From Colwellia piezophila ATCC BAA-637 (lineage in GTDB: Bacteria > Pseudomonadota > Gammaproteobacteria > Enterobacterales > Alteromonadaceae): 64,000 bases of DNA. Every line of letters begins with the position of its first letter. Within the stretch, counting starts at the first letter, position 1. Location: contig NZ_KB905172.1 of assembly GCF_000378625.1 (NCBI RefSeq), positions 62,001 through 126,000 of the forward strand, in the 5' to 3' direction. Below, in pieces: positions 1 through 8,838 of the stretch. A program made the position numbers and the translations under genes. The notes under the pieces were generated by a model. It searched no databases. It saw only the letters and a program-made list of their open reading frames with translations, and was not told where the DNA came from.

Positions 1-374
1 AAGCCCTGATTTAATTAACTTTTTACTCAAAAAACGTCCCCTACCAAAGTGATTTTTAGTAATTTAATAGCGCTACACTCACGCTAAAGTGGTACAAAAA
101 CACCTAAAAAAAATGGCAAAAATAAATAATGTGTATTATGTGATGATTTTAGCTATTTAAACAATGTATACTTAGCGCTGTTCACAACATGTTTTGTTCT
201 ATCGGCATACAATTTAGTCGTAGACATCAACCATATTATTTTTAATTGCTTTTTTTGTTAATTTTTATCGTTTACATTAAATTAATCAATTAAAACATTT
301 GACAAACAACTAAAAAAAAGGCATATTTCGTCGCCTTAAATTTAAGCTTACAATCACTCTTTTAGGAGAATACC
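1..374. other. Noncoding region upstream of rpsT
   Basis: I see no supported gene here. The stretch is very AT-rich and should hold the rpsT promoter and leader. Near 314-337 an A-run is followed by a short AAGGC/GCCTT stem, which could be a leader hairpin. The rpsT ribosome binding site AGGAGA lies at 364-369. Confidence 0.5.
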
Positions 375-635
375 TTGGCTAACTCAAAGCAAGCTAAGAA
401 GCGCGCAGGAACATCTGAAAAGCGCCGTCAACATAATGCAAGCCGTCGCTCAATGATGCGTACTTTAGTAAAAAAAGTACTAGCAGCAATTGAAGCCGGT
501 GACAAAGAAGTAGCAACAAAAGAATTAGCTGCTGCTACACCAATTTTAGATCGTTACGCAAGTAAAGGTCTTATTCATAAAAACAAAGCAGCTCGTAGTA
601 AGAGCCGTTTAAATAAAGCAATCAAAGCAATTTAA
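375..635 (+). CDS. rpsT: 30S ribosomal protein S20
   Basis: This encodes the primary 16S rRNA-binding protein S20 of the small ribosomal subunit. The 86-residue length and the strongly basic, helical composition (N-terminal [11 protein letters not shown], then [17 protein letters not shown]) are typical of the family. The start codon is TTG at 375, with AGGAGA six bases upstream. A UUG start is also used by E. coli rpsT, where it takes part in autogenous translational control, so the same may hold here by inference. The gene stands alone, with a strong intrinsic terminator about 60 bases after the stop. Confidence 0.97.
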   Translation: MANSKQAKKRAGTSEKRRQHNASRRSMMRTLVKKVLAAIEAGDKEVATKELAAATPILDRYASKGLIHKNKAARSKSRLNKAIKAI

Positions 636-695
636 TTATTGCTTTTAACTTTATTTTTATGAAATAAAAAATGTAGTGCACTATATTTTTCATTT

Positions 696-722
696 AAAAA
701 CCGACTTAAGTCGGTTTTTTTA
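696..722 (+). terminator. Intrinsic terminator of rpsT
   Basis: A palindromic stem CCGACTT/AAGTCGG lies at 701-714, preceded by an A-run and followed by a run of seven T. The rest of 636-938 shows no supported gene. Confidence 0.9.
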
Positions 723-938
723 TGCCTGGAATTCCCCTTTTGTTGTTATGTTGGCCTTGCTTGCTCCTTTTTTCTGTCTTGCCTTTAGCTCGATTTAACG
801 CAACTGTCACGCAACTTTAGCTCAACTTTAAACCAAAGCGTGATTTTTACAGCTAGCCTCATGTTTAATTTTTATTTTCTATTGCACTCCCGTCAGTTTT
901 TTTTTAGTCTCTAAGCAACTTATTGATAGAGACCTCCT

Positions 939-2630
939 ATGAAAGCACTAAAACTAACAAAAATAGCCGCGGTAGTATTACTGGCGAGCGCAACGTTAAC
1001 GGCTTGTAATAATACCGATGAAAAAAACACCGGTAAAAACCTACAAAGTAATAGTGAAGCGAACCAGCCTCAGCTACTTGCCGGCTTTGAAAGTCGTTTA
1101 AATATATATAAAGAAGTCACCCTCAGTGCCGATTTAAGCCATTTATCAGCAAACCAAAAGCAAATGATATCTTTACTTATTGATGCCTCTAAAATAATGG
1201 ATGACTTATTTTGGCTGCAAGCCTATTCACAAGATAAGAAAACTTTTTTAGCAAGCATTAGTGATGAAAAGACCCGCCGCTTTGCTGAAGTTAACTACGG
1301 TCCATGGGATCGCCTCAATGGCGACAAAGTGTTCTTATCTCAAGCAACGACAAAAGCACACGGCGCAGAATTCTATCCAAGCGATATGACTAAGTCCGAA
1401 TTTGAGCAAAGTGACTTTAGCGATAAAAAAGGTCTTTATTCCGTTGTCCAACGTGACAGTGAAGGTAAATTGATAAGCGTTGCTTACTCTGAAGTTTACC
1501 ATGACAAAATGAACCGTGCTGCCGCAATACTGGATGAGGCGGCAAAGTTTGCCGATGATAAAGAGTTTGCTAATTATCTCACCATGCGTGCTCAAGCATT
1601 ACGCACTGATGAATATCAAGCATCCGATTACGCTTGGATGGACATGAAAAACAACCCCATTGATGTGGTTATCGGCCCCATTGAAAGCTATGAAGACCAA
1701 CTTTACGGCTATCGTGCAGCCTTTGAATCTTACGTATTAATTAAAGACCTAGCATGGAGTGAGAAACTGGCTAAATACGCACAGTATTTACCTGAATTAC
1801 AAAAGGGCTTACCAGTAGCAAAAAGATATAAAGCTGAAGTACCCGGCTCTGATGCTGACCTAAATGCTTATGATGTTATTTATTATGCCGGTCATTCTAA
1901 TGCTGGCAGTAAAACTATCGCCATTAACTTACCTAATGATGAAGAAGTACAACTAAAAAAGGGCACCAGACGTTTACAGTTGAAAAATGCTATGCGTGCT
2001 AAGTTTGATGCCATCATGTTGCCTATCGCTGATACGCTCATTGTGCCTGAACAGCGTAAAAACGTAACGTTTACCGGTTTCTTTGCCAATACCATGTTTC
2101 ATGAAGTTGCGCATGGTTTAGGTATTAAGAACACCCTTAATGGTCAAGGGCCGGTTCGCCAAGCATTAAAAGAACACGCTTCAGCATTAGAAGAAGGCAA
2201 AGCCGACATTCTTGGTTTATACATGATTCGTCAGTTACTTAATAAAGGCGCAATCACTGAAGGTACCTTAGAAGATTATTACACTACATTTTTGGCTGGA
2301 ATTTTCCGTTCCATTCGCTTTGGCGCAAGCTCTGCCCATGGTAAAGCCAACATGGTGCGCTTTAACTACTTCCAAGAAAAAGGTGCTTTTAGCCGTAATG
2401 AACAAGGTTTATATAGCATCAATGTTGATAAGATGACCGCAGCAATAGACTCATTGTCTGAACTGATATTAACGCTGCAAGGTAATGGTGATTATCAAGG
2501 TGTGGATAAATTAGTGAAAGAAAGCGGCGTTATTGGTGAAACCCTTGCTGCCGATTTAGCCCGTTTAGAAGCAGCTCAAATCCCAGTAGATATTGTCTTC
2601 AAGCAAGGTAAGCAAGTATTGGGACTTTAA
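939..2630 (+). CDS. Lipoprotein, DPP III (M49)-like zinc peptidase
   Basis: The 563-residue product starts with a lipoprotein signal peptide ending in a TLTAC lipobox, so the lipidated Cys is near residue 23 and the protein is probably membrane-anchored. A zinc site is visible: HEVAH at residues 388-392 and, about 26 residues on, EEGKAD at 418-423. The second motif matches the EExxAD motif of dipeptidyl peptidase III (M49). Classical M49 enzymes have HExxGH, while this one has the shorter HExxH spacing, so it is better called M49-like. The region HEVAHGLG through EEGKADILGLY is the conserved core. Substrate and exact family are not shown by the sequence. It is a single-gene unit with its own terminator and no obvious partner gene. 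Confidence 0.7.
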   Translation: MKALKLTKIAAVVLLASATLTACNNTDEKNTGKNLQSNSEANQPQLLAGFESRLNIYKEVTLSADLSHLSANQKQMISLLIDASKIMDDLFWLQAYSQDKKTFLASISDEKTRRFAEVNYGPWDRLNGDKVFLSQATTKAHGAEFYPSDMTKSEFEQSDFSDKKGLYSVVQRDSEGKLISVAYSEVYHDKMNRAAAILDEAAKFADDKEFANYLTMRAQALRTDEYQASDYAWMDMKNNPIDVVIGPIESYEDQLYGYRAAFESYVLIKDLAWSEKLAKYAQYLPELQKGLPVAKRYKAEVPGSDADLNAYDVIYYAGHSNAGSKTIAINLPNDEEVQLKKGTRRLQLKNAMRAKFDAIMLPIADTLIVPEQRKNVTFTGFFANTMFHEVAHGLGIKNTLNGQGPVRQALKEHASALEEGKADILGLYMIRQLLNKGAITEGTLEDYYTTFLAGIFRSIRFGASSAHGKANMVRFNYFQEKGAFSRNEQGLYSINVDKMTAAIDSLSELILTLQGNGDYQGVDKLVKESGVIGETLAADLARLEAAQIPVDIVFKQGKQVLGL

Positions 2631-2658
2631 TCCTTTATATGTAAGGAATAACAAGCTA

Positions 2659-2699
2659 CAAAAAAGCGCTTATCGAGTTTAGTCGATAGGCGCTTTTTT
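2659..2699 (+). terminator. Intrinsic terminator of the M49-like gene
   Basis: A long stem (AAAAAGCGC and TATCGA pairing with TCGATA and GCGCTTTTT) closes a short loop and ends in a T-run, about 30 bases after the stop codon at 2630. Confidence 0.9.
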
Positions 2700-2708
2700 A
2701 TTAGTGTT

Positions 2709-2974
2709 ATACCAAGTTGATTAAGTTCTTTCCCACTCAGCGAGAATTAAAAGGCTTAGAGGCAAGGCATTGATTGAAGAGAATGGTTATTCCCTTGTCA
2801 AAATCAATAACGCAGCATATAAGCCTTTTAAACTCGCCCTCTGGGAGCTTGCTCTATGCCCACTAACATCGTTAAATTTATTTGATTTAGAATGACTAAA
2901 CCGAAACAAATCCCCCTTGTTATTGAACATTGAGCAGAGCTCTGAGTTGGGAAGAAGTTTAATCAAATTGGTAT
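2709..2974. repeat. MITE-like element family B, copy 1
   Basis: A 266-bp non-coding element has imperfect terminal inverted repeats: ATACCAAGTTGATTAA on the left and, reverse-complemented, ATACCAATTTGATTAA on the right. A second copy at 56426-56748 matches it over both ends and the interior (for example CCCACTCAGCGAGAATTAAAA). No open frame of note lies inside. It fills most of the gap between two convergent transcription units (M49-like gene and acyl-CoA dehydrogenase). Confidence 0.8.
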
Positions 2975-3020
2975 TAATAAAGGACTTTAACGCTTAACAA
3001 ACATTGCCCTTAAAAATAAT

Positions 3021-4817
3021 TTAAAAAGAAAAATCATCTGCATCTAACGCCATCATCGATTCACCGCCATTTTCAACACAAGCAGCATGACCTTTGGCGC
3101 GTGGTAATATACGTTGAAAGTAAAAACGGGCAGTTTTAATTTTTGCTTGATAAAAGGCCTCTTCATCACTACCCTCTTCGAGCTTATCTTGCGCCACTTT
3201 TGCCATTTTCGCCCAAAAATAAGCCAGGGTTAAATAACCTGAATACATCAAATAATCAACCGAAGCAGCGCCAATCTCGTCTGGATTTTTCATTGCTCTT
3301 TCACCGACTTTCTCGGTCATTTTTTGCCAATCGCCACCAAAACTCATAATGGGTTGAATAAACTCTTGCATAGCATCGTTTTCAGCATTCTCTAAACAGA
3401 ATTTAGTGACTTCACTACCAAAAGCTTTAAGGATTTTTCCTTTAGAGCCTAATATCTTTCTAGCCAACAAATCTAAGGCTTGAATACCGGTAGTACCTTC
3501 ATATAAACAACTAATTTTTGTATCTCGCATTAGTTGCTCCATGCCCCACTCTTTAATAAAACCGTGGCCACCAAAAACTTGCACACCATGACTAGTACAC
3601 TCTAAACCAAGCTCCGTAAGGAAAGCTTTAGCAATAGGTGTTAATAGCGCCAGTTTAGTTTCTGCCGCTGCTTTTTCCTCTTCACATGTACTCGCATGTC
3701 CGATATCGACTAATTGGGCTAAATAAGCAATCAGTGCTCGACCACCTTCTGCAATAGATTTCTGTGTTAACAACATACGACGAACATCAGGGTGAACTAT
3801 TATTGCATCGGCTGGACCATCAGGATTTTTAACGCCCGATAAAGAACGCATCTGTAATCGATCTTTGGCATAAGCTAATGCGCCTTGAAATGATGCCTCT
3901 GCTGCTGCAACTCCTTCAGTAGCCACGCCCAAACGGGCAACGTTCATAAAGGTAAACATGCAATTTAAGCCACGATTGACTTCGCCAATTAAATAACCTT
4001 TAGCGCCATCAAAGTTAATCACACAAGTTGCATTCGCGTTAATACCCATTTTGTGTTCAATTGAGCCACAAGAAACTGCATTACGATCGCTAATAGCACC
4101 ATCATCGGTAACATTAAACTTAGGCACAATAAATAACGAAATACCTTTACTGCCTTCTGGCGATCCTGGAATTCTGGCAATAACAATATGGACAATATTG
4201 TCAGATAGATCGTGTTCACCGGCAGAAATAAATATTTTTGAACCGGTTAAAGAATAACTACCATCATCATTTAACTCGGCTTTGGTACGTAACATGCCTA
4301 AATCAGTACCACAATGTGATTCAGTTAAGCACATTGTTCCCGTCCAAGACCCTTCTACTAATTTAGGGATGAATTGATTTTTTAGTTGTTCATTACCATG
4401 AGCTTCAATAGTTGCTAATGCGCCATGACTTAAACCTGGGTACATGGCAAAACTATGATTAGCGCTAGAGAAAAGCTCAGTGATTGCGGTATTTAATGAA
4501 TGCGGTAAACCTTGTCCACCAAATTCAACACTTTGTGCTAATGTTGGCCAACCGCCGGCAACATACTGCTGATAAGCGTCTTTAAAACCGTCAGGGGTCG
4601 TCACCTCACCATTAGTCCAGGTACAGCCCTGTTCATCGCCAATTTGATTGATAGGGGCGACAACTTGCTCAGTAAACTTTGCTGCCTCGCTAATAATGGC
4701 ATCGACCATATCTAAACTAGCATCTTCATAACCCAATTTTTGATAATGATTATCGCAATTAAGTAACTCTTGCATTACAAACTTAATGTCTCTGATCGGT
4801 GCTTTATACTCTGGCAT
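3021..4817 (-). CDS. Acyl-CoA dehydrogenase, long form
   Basis: An FAD-dependent acyl-CoA dehydrogenase of about 598 residues, which oxidises an acyl-CoA thioester to the enoyl-CoA. The motif LYEGTTGIQALDLLARK carries the likely catalytic base Glu440, equivalent to the YEGT glutamate of medium-chain acyl-CoA dehydrogenase. The GG-rich stretch before it (VFGGHGFIKEWGMEQL) is also typical. About 150 residues follow this core, matching the FadE/DmdC-like group with an extra C-terminal domain. I chose ATG at 4817 because GGAG lies 7 bases upstream. An in-frame TTG at 4829 overlaps that site and is less likely. Chain-length specificity cannot be read from the sequence. Confidence 0.9.
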   Translation of the reverse strand: MPEYKAPIRDIKFVMQELLNCDNHYQKLGYEDASLDMVDAIISEAAKFTEQVVAPINQIGDEQGCTWTNGEVTTPDGFKDAYQQYVAGGWPTLAQSVEFGGQGLPHSLNTAITELFSSANHSFAMYPGLSHGALATIEAHGNEQLKNQFIPKLVEGSWTGTMCLTESHCGTDLGMLRTKAELNDDGSYSLTGSKIFISAGEHDLSDNIVHIVIARIPGSPEGSKGISLFIVPKFNVTDDGAISDRNAVSCGSIEHKMGINANATCVINFDGAKGYLIGEVNRGLNCMFTFMNVARLGVATEGVAAAEASFQGALAYAKDRLQMRSLSGVKNPDGPADAIIVHPDVRRMLLTQKSIAEGGRALIAYLAQLVDIGHASTCEEEKAAAETKLALLTPIAKAFLTELGLECTSHGVQVFGGHGFIKEWGMEQLMRDTKISCLYEGTTGIQALDLLARKILGSKGKILKAFGSEVTKFCLENAENDAMQEFIQPIMSFGGDWQKMTEKVGERAMKNPDEIGAASVDYLMYSGYLTLAYFWAKMAKVAQDKLEEGSDEEAFYQAKIKTARFYFQRILPRAKGHAACVENGGESMMALDADDFSF

Positions 4818-4931
4818 GATTTTCTCCAATGGTTAATTTTTTGGTTTGATAAACATACTGGTCTAAGGTCAGACCTGTTCAAACAGTTGTTTGATTAAAT
4901 CATGTTATTGGCACTTTTTAAATAGCATAAA

Positions 4932-4966
4932 TAAAAAAAGCTTAGTGACGTTAATCACTAAGCTTA
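4932..4966 (-). terminator. Intrinsic terminator of the DUF3010-like gene
   Basis: The stem AAGCTTAGTGA/TCACTAAGCTT with a 6-base loop is followed, on the minus strand, by a run of seven T. It lies 43 bases past the stop of the minus-strand gene at 5009-5479. Confidence 0.88.
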
Positions 4967-5008
4967 TATAATTTTACAAATAATGCACAAATCACAGCAC
5001 AATAAAGT

Positions 5009-5479
5009 TTAATCTGCTTGATTATTACTTTCAGGCTGTACGTTATAAGCATTATGTTGAGACTCTAAGTAAGCGAATACGGTGGTGAACGCTTGCTCTT
5101 GATATTGCTTTAAACCAGTGTCACGAAAATCGATATTAATTTGGCTTCTCGATAGTTCTTTTTTAATAAAACTACCCGATAAAATTTCCACGTTTAAATC
5201 ACTAATTAACTGAATAGCCGCTTCAATCTTAAAGCCAATAGGTCCACCTGAGAATTTACCTTTTAAAGCACGGCCTTTAATTTGTACGTGAGTAACTTGG
5301 TAATCTTCCATCAACTTGGCAAAAGCAAATTGAAATTTTTGCACTTGTTCTGCATCACCGGCATTATCAAGGCTAATTTTTTGTACGCGCGTATGAGGGA
5401 TATCATACAAGTTATTTTCTTTTGACACGATGCAAATAATTGCATCATTACTTTTAATTTCTACACCACAAGCTCTCAT
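5009..5479 (-). CDS. DUF3010-like conserved protein
   Basis: A 156-residue soluble protein without a signal peptide or membrane segment. The pattern (MRACGVEIKSNDAIICIV at the start, then an alternation of strands and helices and KGKFSGGPIGFKIEAAIQL in the middle) resembles the DUF3010 proteins of Vibrio and Shewanella. I base this on memory of that family, not a search. The N-terminal strand followed by a charged stretch recalls an RNase H-like fold, but this is only an impression. The gene is monocistronic, with its own terminator downstream. Function is unknown. Confidence 0.6.
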   Translation of the reverse strand: MRACGVEIKSNDAIICIVSKENNLYDIPHTRVQKISLDNAGDAEQVQKFQFAFAKLMEDYQVTHVQIKGRALKGKFSGGPIGFKIEAAIQLISDLNVEILSGSFIKKELSRSQINIDFRDTGLKQYQEQAFTTVFAYLESQHNAYNVQPESNNQAD

Positions 5480-5619
5480 GGAAAAACCTCATTAAACGAA
5501 TTGCCAATATTATACACGCAAACCACCATCATAAGTAAATGGAAGTTAACTGAACTTTGTGGAACTTGGCTAAGCTTACAGGTATCATTTATTATAATTG
5601 CGTTAACTGAGTAAATTTA

Positions 5620-6360
5620 ATGAAGAAAGTATGTGTGATCACCGGTGGTAGCTCGGGTATTGGTTTAAGTATTGTAAAGCTCTTCGTTGAGAATAATTAT
5701 CTAGTGTTTAATTTAGATTTATCACCCTCTCCTACTGGCGCTGACTGCAAAAGTGAGTACCGCCAATGTGATGTCACTAACATCCAACAAGTTTCCGAAA
5801 TTATTACTGATATTGCTACACACCATACTATTGATGTTTTAATTTCTAATGCCGGCATTCATTTTTCCGCCAATATTGAAAATACCAGTGAAGATGATTT
5901 AGATAAAGTATTTAACATTAATGTTAAAGGTGCTTATGCGGCAATCAAGGCAGTATTACCATCAATGAAGGCTAATAGGAATGGTGCTATCCTGTTGATG
6001 GCGTCAGATCAAGCACTAGTGGCCAAACATAACTCTTTTGCTTATAACTTGAGTAAAAGTGCCCTCGCCTCTATCGCTAAAACCACAGCCCTTGATTACG
6101 CCAGCTATAACATTCGTGCCAATGCTGTTTGTCCTGGTACCATTGAAACGCCGCTGTACCATCAAGCGATAGATAATTATTGTCAGAAGTCCGGTGCAGA
6201 TAAAGCCGCAGTACACCTTGAAGAAGAGCAATTACAACCCTTGCAACGTTTAGGGCAGCCAGAAGAAGTCGCTGAGTTAGTACTATTTTTAGCTTCAGAT
6301 AAGGCTAAATTCATCACCGGCAGCCTGCAAGTCATTGATGGCGGTTATACCGCGCAATAA
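5620..6360 (+). CDS. Short-chain dehydrogenase/reductase
   Basis: A classical NAD(P)-dependent SDR of 246 residues. The Rossmann motif TGGSSGIG is at residues 8-15, NAG at 77-79, and the catalytic set is Ser129, Tyr142 and Lys146 (YNLSK). The C-terminus (FITGSLQVIDGGYTAQ) is family-typical. Acidic Asp33 after the second strand (NLDLS) favours NAD over NADP. The next gene, 60 bases on, is a sugar-lactone hydrolase, and a sugar-acid dehydratase and class II aldolase follow on the other strand. The likely role is therefore oxidation of a sugar or a deoxy-keto sugar acid in a non-phosphorylating pathway. The substrate is not shown. The ribosome binding site before ATG 5620 is weak. Confidence 0.88.
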   Translation: MKKVCVITGGSSGIGLSIVKLFVENNYLVFNLDLSPSPTGADCKSEYRQCDVTNIQQVSEIITDIATHHTIDVLISNAGIHFSANIENTSEDDLDKVFNINVKGAYAAIKAVLPSMKANRNGAILLMASDQALVAKHNSFAYNLSKSALASIAKTTALDYASYNIRANAVCPGTIETPLYHQAIDNYCQKSGADKAAVHLEEEQLQPLQRLGQPEEVAELVLFLASDKAKFITGSLQVIDGGYTAQ

Positions 6361-6420
6361 TAAATACAAGTTCCCGTAACAGACAAGACTTACATATATA
6401 AAGGTCTCTACAATAACGTT

Positions 6421-7401
6421 ATGACAGTTCACATCATTGATCCGCATCTGCATTTATTTGACCGTTCGAGTGGAGATTACCATTGGCTTAAATCTCAAAA
6501 CCCTCCTTTTTGGCCTGATAAATCCATCATACAAAAAAACTTTTCAATTGATGATTTAACCAATAGTCTAGCCATCGCGGGTAACATAAACCTTAGTGGT
6601 TTTGTTCATATCGAAGCGGGTTTTGATAATGCTAAACCTTGGCGTGAACTTGAATACCTCGAAAACTCATCCCTTGATAATCTAGCCATTGAAAGCGTGC
6701 CTTATCCAAAGAGTAGAACGGTAGCTAGCATTGACCTATTAGCATCGCCTTTAGACTTTAACAATACACTAGATAAATTACAGCAACACGCAAGTATGAT
6801 TGGCGCTCGCCATATTCTTGATGAGCAAGCTTATAGTATTTTAAGCAATCAAAACGCCCAACAAAACTTTGCTAGCCTGAATAAAATAACTGACTTTATA
6901 TTTGAGCTGCAATTGTCCTTGGCTGATGACAGTGCCAATAAAGTGATGCCACTATTAATCCAAACTATCGCAAATAATAGCCAGCTTCGTTTTATCATCA
7001 ATCATGCAGGCTTGCCACCTAAAAAAACGCCAACTACTCTCTATAGTAATGACTGGCGCTTATGGAAAAAGCATATAAGCGAACTCGCTAAGTACCCAAA
7101 TGTATTTATTAAGTGTTCTGGCTGGGAGATGGCAGACCGACAATATCAAATGTCTTGGTTTTCAGCGGTAACAAACTTTTGTATAGAGACGTTTTCAATT
7201 GAACGAGTAATGTTAGCCAGTAATTTCCCGCTGTGCTTACTCGGTAAGCGGCTAGGCGAGGCGTTAGGTTATAAGCTAGGTAATAAGAGTTATGCCGATT
7301 ATTGGCAAGACATCCTTGAATCATCGGTAATAAAGCAGTGTAGTGAAAATGAAAAAAGCGCATTGCTCTATGACAATGCGCTTGGTATTTATAAAATATA
7401 G
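6421..7401 (+). CDS. Amidohydrolase-family sugar lactonase
   Basis: A 326-residue member of the amidohydrolase superfamily (Amidohydro_2, COG3618 type). The DPHLHLFD motif near the start supplies the metal-binding His9-x-His11. Later FIINHAGLP and FIKCSGWE match conserved strands of this barrel family, and the end NALGIYKI is typical. Characterised COG3618 members hydrolyse L-fucono- or L-rhamnono-lactone and related sugar lactones. The position between an SDR and a sugar-acid dehydratase supports that kind of role by inference. The last 50 bases of the gene contain a hairpin that reads as the terminator of the convergent gene. Confidence 0.8.
   Translation: MTVHIIDPHLHLFDRSSGDYHWLKSQNPPFWPDKSIIQKNFSIDDLTNSLAIAGNINLSGFVHIEAGFDNAKPWRELEYLENSSLDNLAIESVPYPKSRTVASIDLLASPLDFNNTLDKLQQHASMIGARHILDEQAYSILSNQNAQQNFASLNKITDFIFELQLSLADDSANKVMPLLIQTIANNSQLRFIINHAGLPPKKTPTTLYSNDWRLWKKHISELAKYPNVFIKCSGWEMADRQYQMSWFSAVTNFCIETFSIERVMLASNFPLCLLGKRLGEALGYKLGNKSYADYWQDILESSVIKQCSENEKSALLYDNALGIYKI
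7352..7383 (-). terminator. Terminator of the dehydratase gene, inside a CDS
   Basis: AAGCGCATTG (7356-7365) pairs perfectly with CAATGCGCTT (7374-7383) around an 8-base loop. On the minus strand the stem is followed by six T (plus-strand A 7352-7357). It lies about 65 bases past the stop of the minus-strand dehydratase and within the 3' coding end of the convergent lactonase gene. Confidence 0.75.
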
Positions 7402-7448
7402 CCGTTTACCTATAGAGTAAAGCTAAGATAAACAGGCTATTAAACTGC

Positions 7449-8624
7449 CTATTTTATAGTCACGTTTGGCGATCTTTTCACTATTGCATCGTTAAGTTCA
7501 ATACCAATACCTGGTACTTCTGTTACTTGGAAAAAACCATCTACCGGTTGTGGGTCTTGTAAACACAATTCCCTGTTCCAGTCTTTAATCGCATAGGTAT
7601 GATGCTCATGTATTAAGAAGTTGGGAATAGCCGTTTCTAAGTGCAAAGATGCTGCTGTTGCTACCGGCCCACCACAAACATGTGCCTGAATGCGAATATC
7701 GTAAACATCAGCATAGTCGCAGACTTTTTTCGTTTCGGTGAAACCACCACATAAACCAACATCAGGCTGTAATACATCAATGCTTTGATCTTCAAAATAA
7801 GGTCTAACATCCCATCTATGGTACAAACGCTCACCACCGGCAATTGGCACATTAACATTATCCGAAACCTTTTTATGTACGGCTGGGTTTAAGTAGTTGA
7901 CTGGCTCTTCATACATCATACAGCCAACTTCTTCGACAATTCTGCCCATTTGAATAGCCGAGGCAGCGCCCATTAAGGAATGCGATTCAAAAATAATATC
8001 AACATCTTCACCAACAGCATCACGAATAGCGCGTAGTCTATTACCAAACAAGCGCATTTGAGGTTTAGTAAATAATTTAGTGCGATCAAAAGATGAACTG
8101 CCATCACCGTTATAAACAATAGGGTCAACTTTTACCGCATCATAACCTTGTGCCACCGCTTTTAATGCCGCTTCTGCATATTGCTCCGGCTCAATGAGCT
8201 TCTTGATTTCGACATCCCAATCAAACTGCAGTTGGCTGGCATAAGTACGTAATTTATCATTTACCTTGCCGCCCAATAATTGGTAAACCGGCACACCCAA
8301 CGCTTTGCCTTTAATATCCCAAAGTGCGGTATCAATAGCGCTCATCGCGGAATACAACACCGGACCGCCGCCTAAACCCCAAAAACTTTCGCGTAACATA
8401 CGTGACCATAATAGCTCGGTATTAAAAGGATTAAAACCGATAAGTATCGCTTCACTGATCTCCTTAATCATGGCTGCAGCAGCACTATGACCCCAGTCAT
8501 AAGCTAAACCCGCTTCACCAACACCACTAATACCTTCATCAGTGTGAATACGGATAAAAACAGGGTTCCAGCCAATGCGCTTAGGGCAATGGATATCAAA
8601 AACTTCAACGTGGGTAACTTTCAT
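7449..8624 (-). CDS. Enolase-superfamily sugar-acid dehydratase
   Basis: A 391-residue member of the mandelate racemase/muconate lactonizing family. Metal ligands and catalytic residues are visible in order: Glu213-x-His215 (FESHS), the EEP motif at 239-241, Glu265 (GGERL) and His315 (IQAHVCGG). A ligand-x-His near the first metal site plus a later His matches the D-galactonate dehydratase/mannonate dehydratase subgroup. The reaction is therefore probably loss of water from a sugar acid to give a 2-keto-3-deoxy acid. The exact sugar cannot be told. ATG 8624 begins MKVTHVEVFD, the normal family start. It lies downstream of the class II aldolase on the same strand, separated by a repeat element. 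Confidence 0.88.
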   Translation of the reverse strand: MKVTHVEVFDIHCPKRIGWNPVFIRIHTDEGISGVGEAGLAYDWGHSAAAAMIKEISEAILIGFNPFNTELLWSRMLRESFWGLGGGPVLYSAMSAIDTALWDIKGKALGVPVYQLLGGKVNDKLRTYASQLQFDWDVEIKKLIEPEQYAEAALKAVAQGYDAVKVDPIVYNGDGSSSFDRTKLFTKPQMRLFGNRLRAIRDAVGEDVDIIFESHSLMGAASAIQMGRIVEEVGCMMYEEPVNYLNPAVHKKVSDNVNVPIAGGERLYHRWDVRPYFEDQSIDVLQPDVGLCGGFTETKKVCDYADVYDIRIQAHVCGGPVATAASLHLETAIPNFLIHEHHTYAIKDWNRELCLQDPQPVDGFFQVTEVPGIGIELNDAIVKRSPNVTIK

Positions 8625-8768
8625 ATTTTTCTCGATTAAGTTAATTCTTTATTTAGTTAACTTCTATCTAGTTAACTCTTATTTTTAAATTTTTAATAAA
8701 TTTTATACTTATGTTCAAAAGAAGTAGTCATCTTTCTTGACGATGTATCGTTCAAGTTAAAGGAAAAT

Positions 8769-8798
8769 GCACGGAGTTGACGCTAGTCAATGAGTACT
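8769..8798 (+). repeat. Conserved-core hairpin element, copy 1
   Basis: Core GCACGGAG-TTGAC-GCTA-GTCAA-TGAGTACT, containing the stem TTGAC/GTCAA. It lies in the 214-bp gap between the aldolase and dehydratase genes (both minus strand). Outer arms are weaker here than in the other copies: TTCAAGTTAAAGG against CCTAAATTGGG, with wobble pairs and mismatches. Confidence 0.75.
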
Positions 8799-8838
8799 TA
8801 TGACGCCTAAATTGGGTTAGACAGCAAAAAGATTAGCA

